Virus record (IMG/VR): IMGVR_UViG_3300027309_000021
Location: 1 to 34,684 of that record
Length of the DNA stretch: 34,684 nucleotides
DNA from: a virus
Direction: 5' to 3' (one strand)
The notes beneath the pieces were generated by a model. The model searched no databases. It was given only the letters and a program-made list of their open reading frames with translations, and was not told where the DNA came from. Of this stretch, positions 32,547-34,684 are shown piece after piece. A program made the position numbers and the translations under genes. How positions within the stretch are numbered: position 1 is the stretch's first letter; every line of letters starts with the position of its first letter.

Positions 32547-34684
32547 ATGTTATATTTTCCAACCATTATATCTGTTCTTGAAGTATTAGCTGTTACTATA
32601 CCTGTTTTATTAACAGTAGCTTTTGTAACAGTAGCTGAGAGAAAAACTATGGCTAGCATGCAAAGAAGATTGGGACCTAATGCAGTGGGTTGTATAACAT
32701 TAAATCTTACACATAAAAGAACTTTTCATTATTCTTGTGATGCTTTAAGTGAATTATACTATAATAGAAAAGCCCCCCTTATTGAATTTTCGGATGATGT
32801 GCTTTTTACTTCTACTTATTTACTTAACCCATCTGTTATTCTATCTTTCTTTAAATCTTTAAAAGGTAAAGGGGGGGGTATTTATATGTTCAGATACAAA
32901 AAAGACCCTAAGGTTTTTTATATAGGGAGAACTAAAGACTTCCACAAAAGATTTAAAGATCATTTGAGTTCTAACTTAAAAGATAGATTCCATAAATTTG
33001 CTAATTCAATTGGTTGAGATCAATTTGAATTTTCTATTATAGAGATATGTGACCTTAGCATCCAACAGGATAGAGAAAATTTTTACTTACAAAAATACTT
33101 ACCTTTATTAAACACTATCTTTAAAAGTAATTTTAGTGAAATACAATCTTATAAGTCTTTATATGAGATATTAAGACTTAGACAGTCAAAATTGGATTCA
33201 GATAATAAAGATTTACACCTATATGTATATGAATATTGTAATAATCAAATTAGTACTAATTATCTAATATTTAGTAGCATAAGTGCGTCATCCAAAGAAT
33301 ATGGTATAGCTAGAGAAACAATTAGTGTTTATTTAAATACTTACGTACCCTACAAAAATCTCTTATTTTTAACTAAAAAAATATAATGTTTAGATTTAGC
33401 AGAAAAACTAGATAGTGATGCTATGCAAGTATTAAATTTAAATCATAATATAGCTAAAAAAATATGAATGTATTTTATAGAATCAAAAGATACTGTTGTT
33501 AAAACAGAATTAGAGTCTAAAAGTGCAGTAGCTAAATTATTAGGTGTACAACATTTAGTTATAACTAATCATCTAGATAAACTAATAAAAGGAGGTATTA
33601 ATGGTCATTATATATTTAATCATGAATTAAATGATTTAGAGCTAGAAAAATTAATTTAATTCTCATCATTAAGAAAAACGAGAAATCGTACAGTATGGGC
33701 TTATAATGCTATAACTTTAGAATTAATTACCGATTCATTTAATAGTATTCAAAAAGCAGCTGAATATTTTAATGTGGATTACAGATCTGTGGTTAGACAC
33801 TTAGATACTGAATTAGCTACTAAAAAGGGCAATTATTTAGTATTATTTATTAATTATAAATTGACTGATTTAAAGAGAAAATAATTACTAAATAAATTTA
33901 AATTAGCAAAAAATGAGACTACTGAAATTTGAGTTTATAAAAAGTTAGATGATAGATTTATTCTAATGAATTCCAATGAAACTGGTTTTAGTTCAAAACA
34001 TTTAGCAGCTAAAGAATTAAAATTAAGTCATAAAACAATTAGTAAATTCTTGAATACTCATAGAGATTATAAAGGTTTGTATTTTTACAGTATTAAATTG
34101 TAAGATAAAAAGTAAAGTGTGAGAAACTTTATTAGGCCCATCAGTGAAAGAGAACCTTTTGCTATAAACCATCAAATTGACGGGAACACCTTAAAGCTAT
34201 TTCAACTAAATGTATTAGGTAACTAAATACATGGCCCAGGTAATGACTCGGGGTATAGTAAAATCGAAATAGATGTATGAAAAGAAATAGGCAACCCGCA
34301 GCCAACCAGCATAATAATAATTTATTATTGTGGTGTGCAGTTCATCGACTAAACGTTGGTTGGCATAAAATTTTGGTTATTTTATGCTTAAGATATAGTC
34401 AGGCCCTACTTGAGAAAGTACAGGGTATAAATATATATATTTATACCTGGAAATGGATAGTTACTCTATTTAGGGAGAAAACCTCAATTCTTTACCTGTA
34501 TTATGTAAAATAAATGGTTAAATGAGGACATTCGTGATATGGTCTACTTCAAGCATTTGCCGATGCTCTTAAACTTCTATTAAAAGAATATGTTTCTCCT
34601 ACACAAGCCAATATTGTTTTATTTTTCCTTGGTCCTATTATAACTTTAATTTTTTCATTACTTGGTTATGCTGTAATACCTTAG
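32547..34684 (+). CDS. nad1: nad1, NADH dehydrogenase subunit 1 (5' part: exons 1 and 2)
   Basis: Nad1 is a membrane-arm subunit of complex I that helps form the quinone site. Exon 1 is 32547-32690: [13 protein letters not shown] through [22 protein letters not shown]. Exon 2 starts at 34535: [19 protein letters not shown] through [23 protein letters not shown] encodes the junction Trp. After V-I-P (CCT, 34679-34681) the sequence reads TAG at the window edge. The family continues for some 200 residues, so this is most likely an exon end at T34682 followed by another intron rather than a true stop. Confidence 0.93.
32691..34101 (+). pseudogene. GIY-YIG homing endonuclease of the nad1 intron with tandem DNA-binding modules, three in-frame TAA codons
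   Basis: The frame is continuous with nad1 exon 1. The GIY-YIG core is [20 protein letters not shown] (near 32874-32936), followed by K-R-F-K-D-H-L, TGA33015 (Trp) and a Glu-bearing R-E-N-F-Y-L-Q-K-Y. Then come repeated NUMOD1-like units: L-Y-V-Y-E...[16 protein letters not shown]...[15 protein letters not shown]...[15 protein letters not shown]...[13 protein letters not shown] interrupts at 33384, 33657 and 33882, always in frame and near module borders, with the last stop at 34099-34101. The nuclease domain and first module remain translatable; the later modules would be lost. Confidence 0.82.
32691..34534 (+). mobile_element. nad1 group I intron (group IC-like)
   Basis: The exon ends GCA GTG GGT (32690) and resumes TGA TAT GGT CTA (34535), giving N-A-V-G-W-Y-G-L-L-Q. 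The core follows the HE at about 34160-34420: CATCAAATTGACGGGAACAC, TTTCAACTAAATG, GACTCGGGGTATAGTAA, GGCAACCCGCAGCCAAC, TTCATCGACTAAACGTTGG and AAGATATAGTCAGGCC. It is similar to the second cox2 intron. Confidence 0.88.

Noticed and set aside
34277-34513. Open frame of 78 codons before nad1 exon 2
   Set aside because: It coincides with the ribozyme core of the nad1 intron (GGCAACCCGCAGCC, AAGATATAGTCAGG) and resembles no protein.

Overview
This window is mitochondrial DNA of a filamentous ascomycete fungus (Pezizomycotina), all on the + strand. The evidence is respiratory-chain genes (cob, cox1, cox2, nad1), AT-rich sequence, TGA read as tryptophan throughout (genetic code 4), and about twenty group I introns. 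Most introns carry LAGLIDADG or GIY-YIG homing-endonuclease (HE) reading frames fused in frame to the upstream exon. Exons are a small minority of the sequence; introns and intron proteins make up most of the rest. The combination suggests a large, intron-invaded genome such as those of Leotiomycetes, but I cannot place it more precisely.

Layout: 1-9142 is cob from just before its second exon (exon 1 lies upstream), with introns at coding positions 201, 393, 490, 506, 619 and 823. 9143-11341 is mostly intergenic, with tRNA-Gly, tRNA-Cys and one copy of a structured repeat. 11342-27335 is cox1 with 12 exons and 11 introns (positions 212, 372, 386, 493, 709, 807, 1057, 1107, 1125, 1262, 1281). 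27336-31013 is cox2 with two introns. No stop codon separates cox1 from cox2, so the last cox1 exon runs in frame into cox2. 31014-32546 holds two more structured-repeat copies, a decayed unknown membrane-protein gene, and a duplicated nad1 leader. 32547-34684 is the 5' part of nad1 with a large GIY-YIG intron.

Splice sites were placed by joining conserved protein sequence and by the group I rule (exon ends in T, intron ends in G). The resulting phases are consistent across all exons, and several insertion positions match known fungal intron hotspots. Splicing leaves exons as short as 14, 16, 18 and 19 nt.

Main points to follow up: the cox1-cox2 in-frame fusion; a three-copy structured intergenic element with compensatory changes in its stems; a reading frame that crosses a whole group I catalytic core; two tandem GIY-YIG genes joined by a TAATG overlap; a composite HE with three LAGLIDADG modules; capture of the nad1 leader by an unknown gene; a copied intron end and exon start inside the second cox2 intron; and a set of HE genes broken only by TAA codons with the frame otherwise intact.
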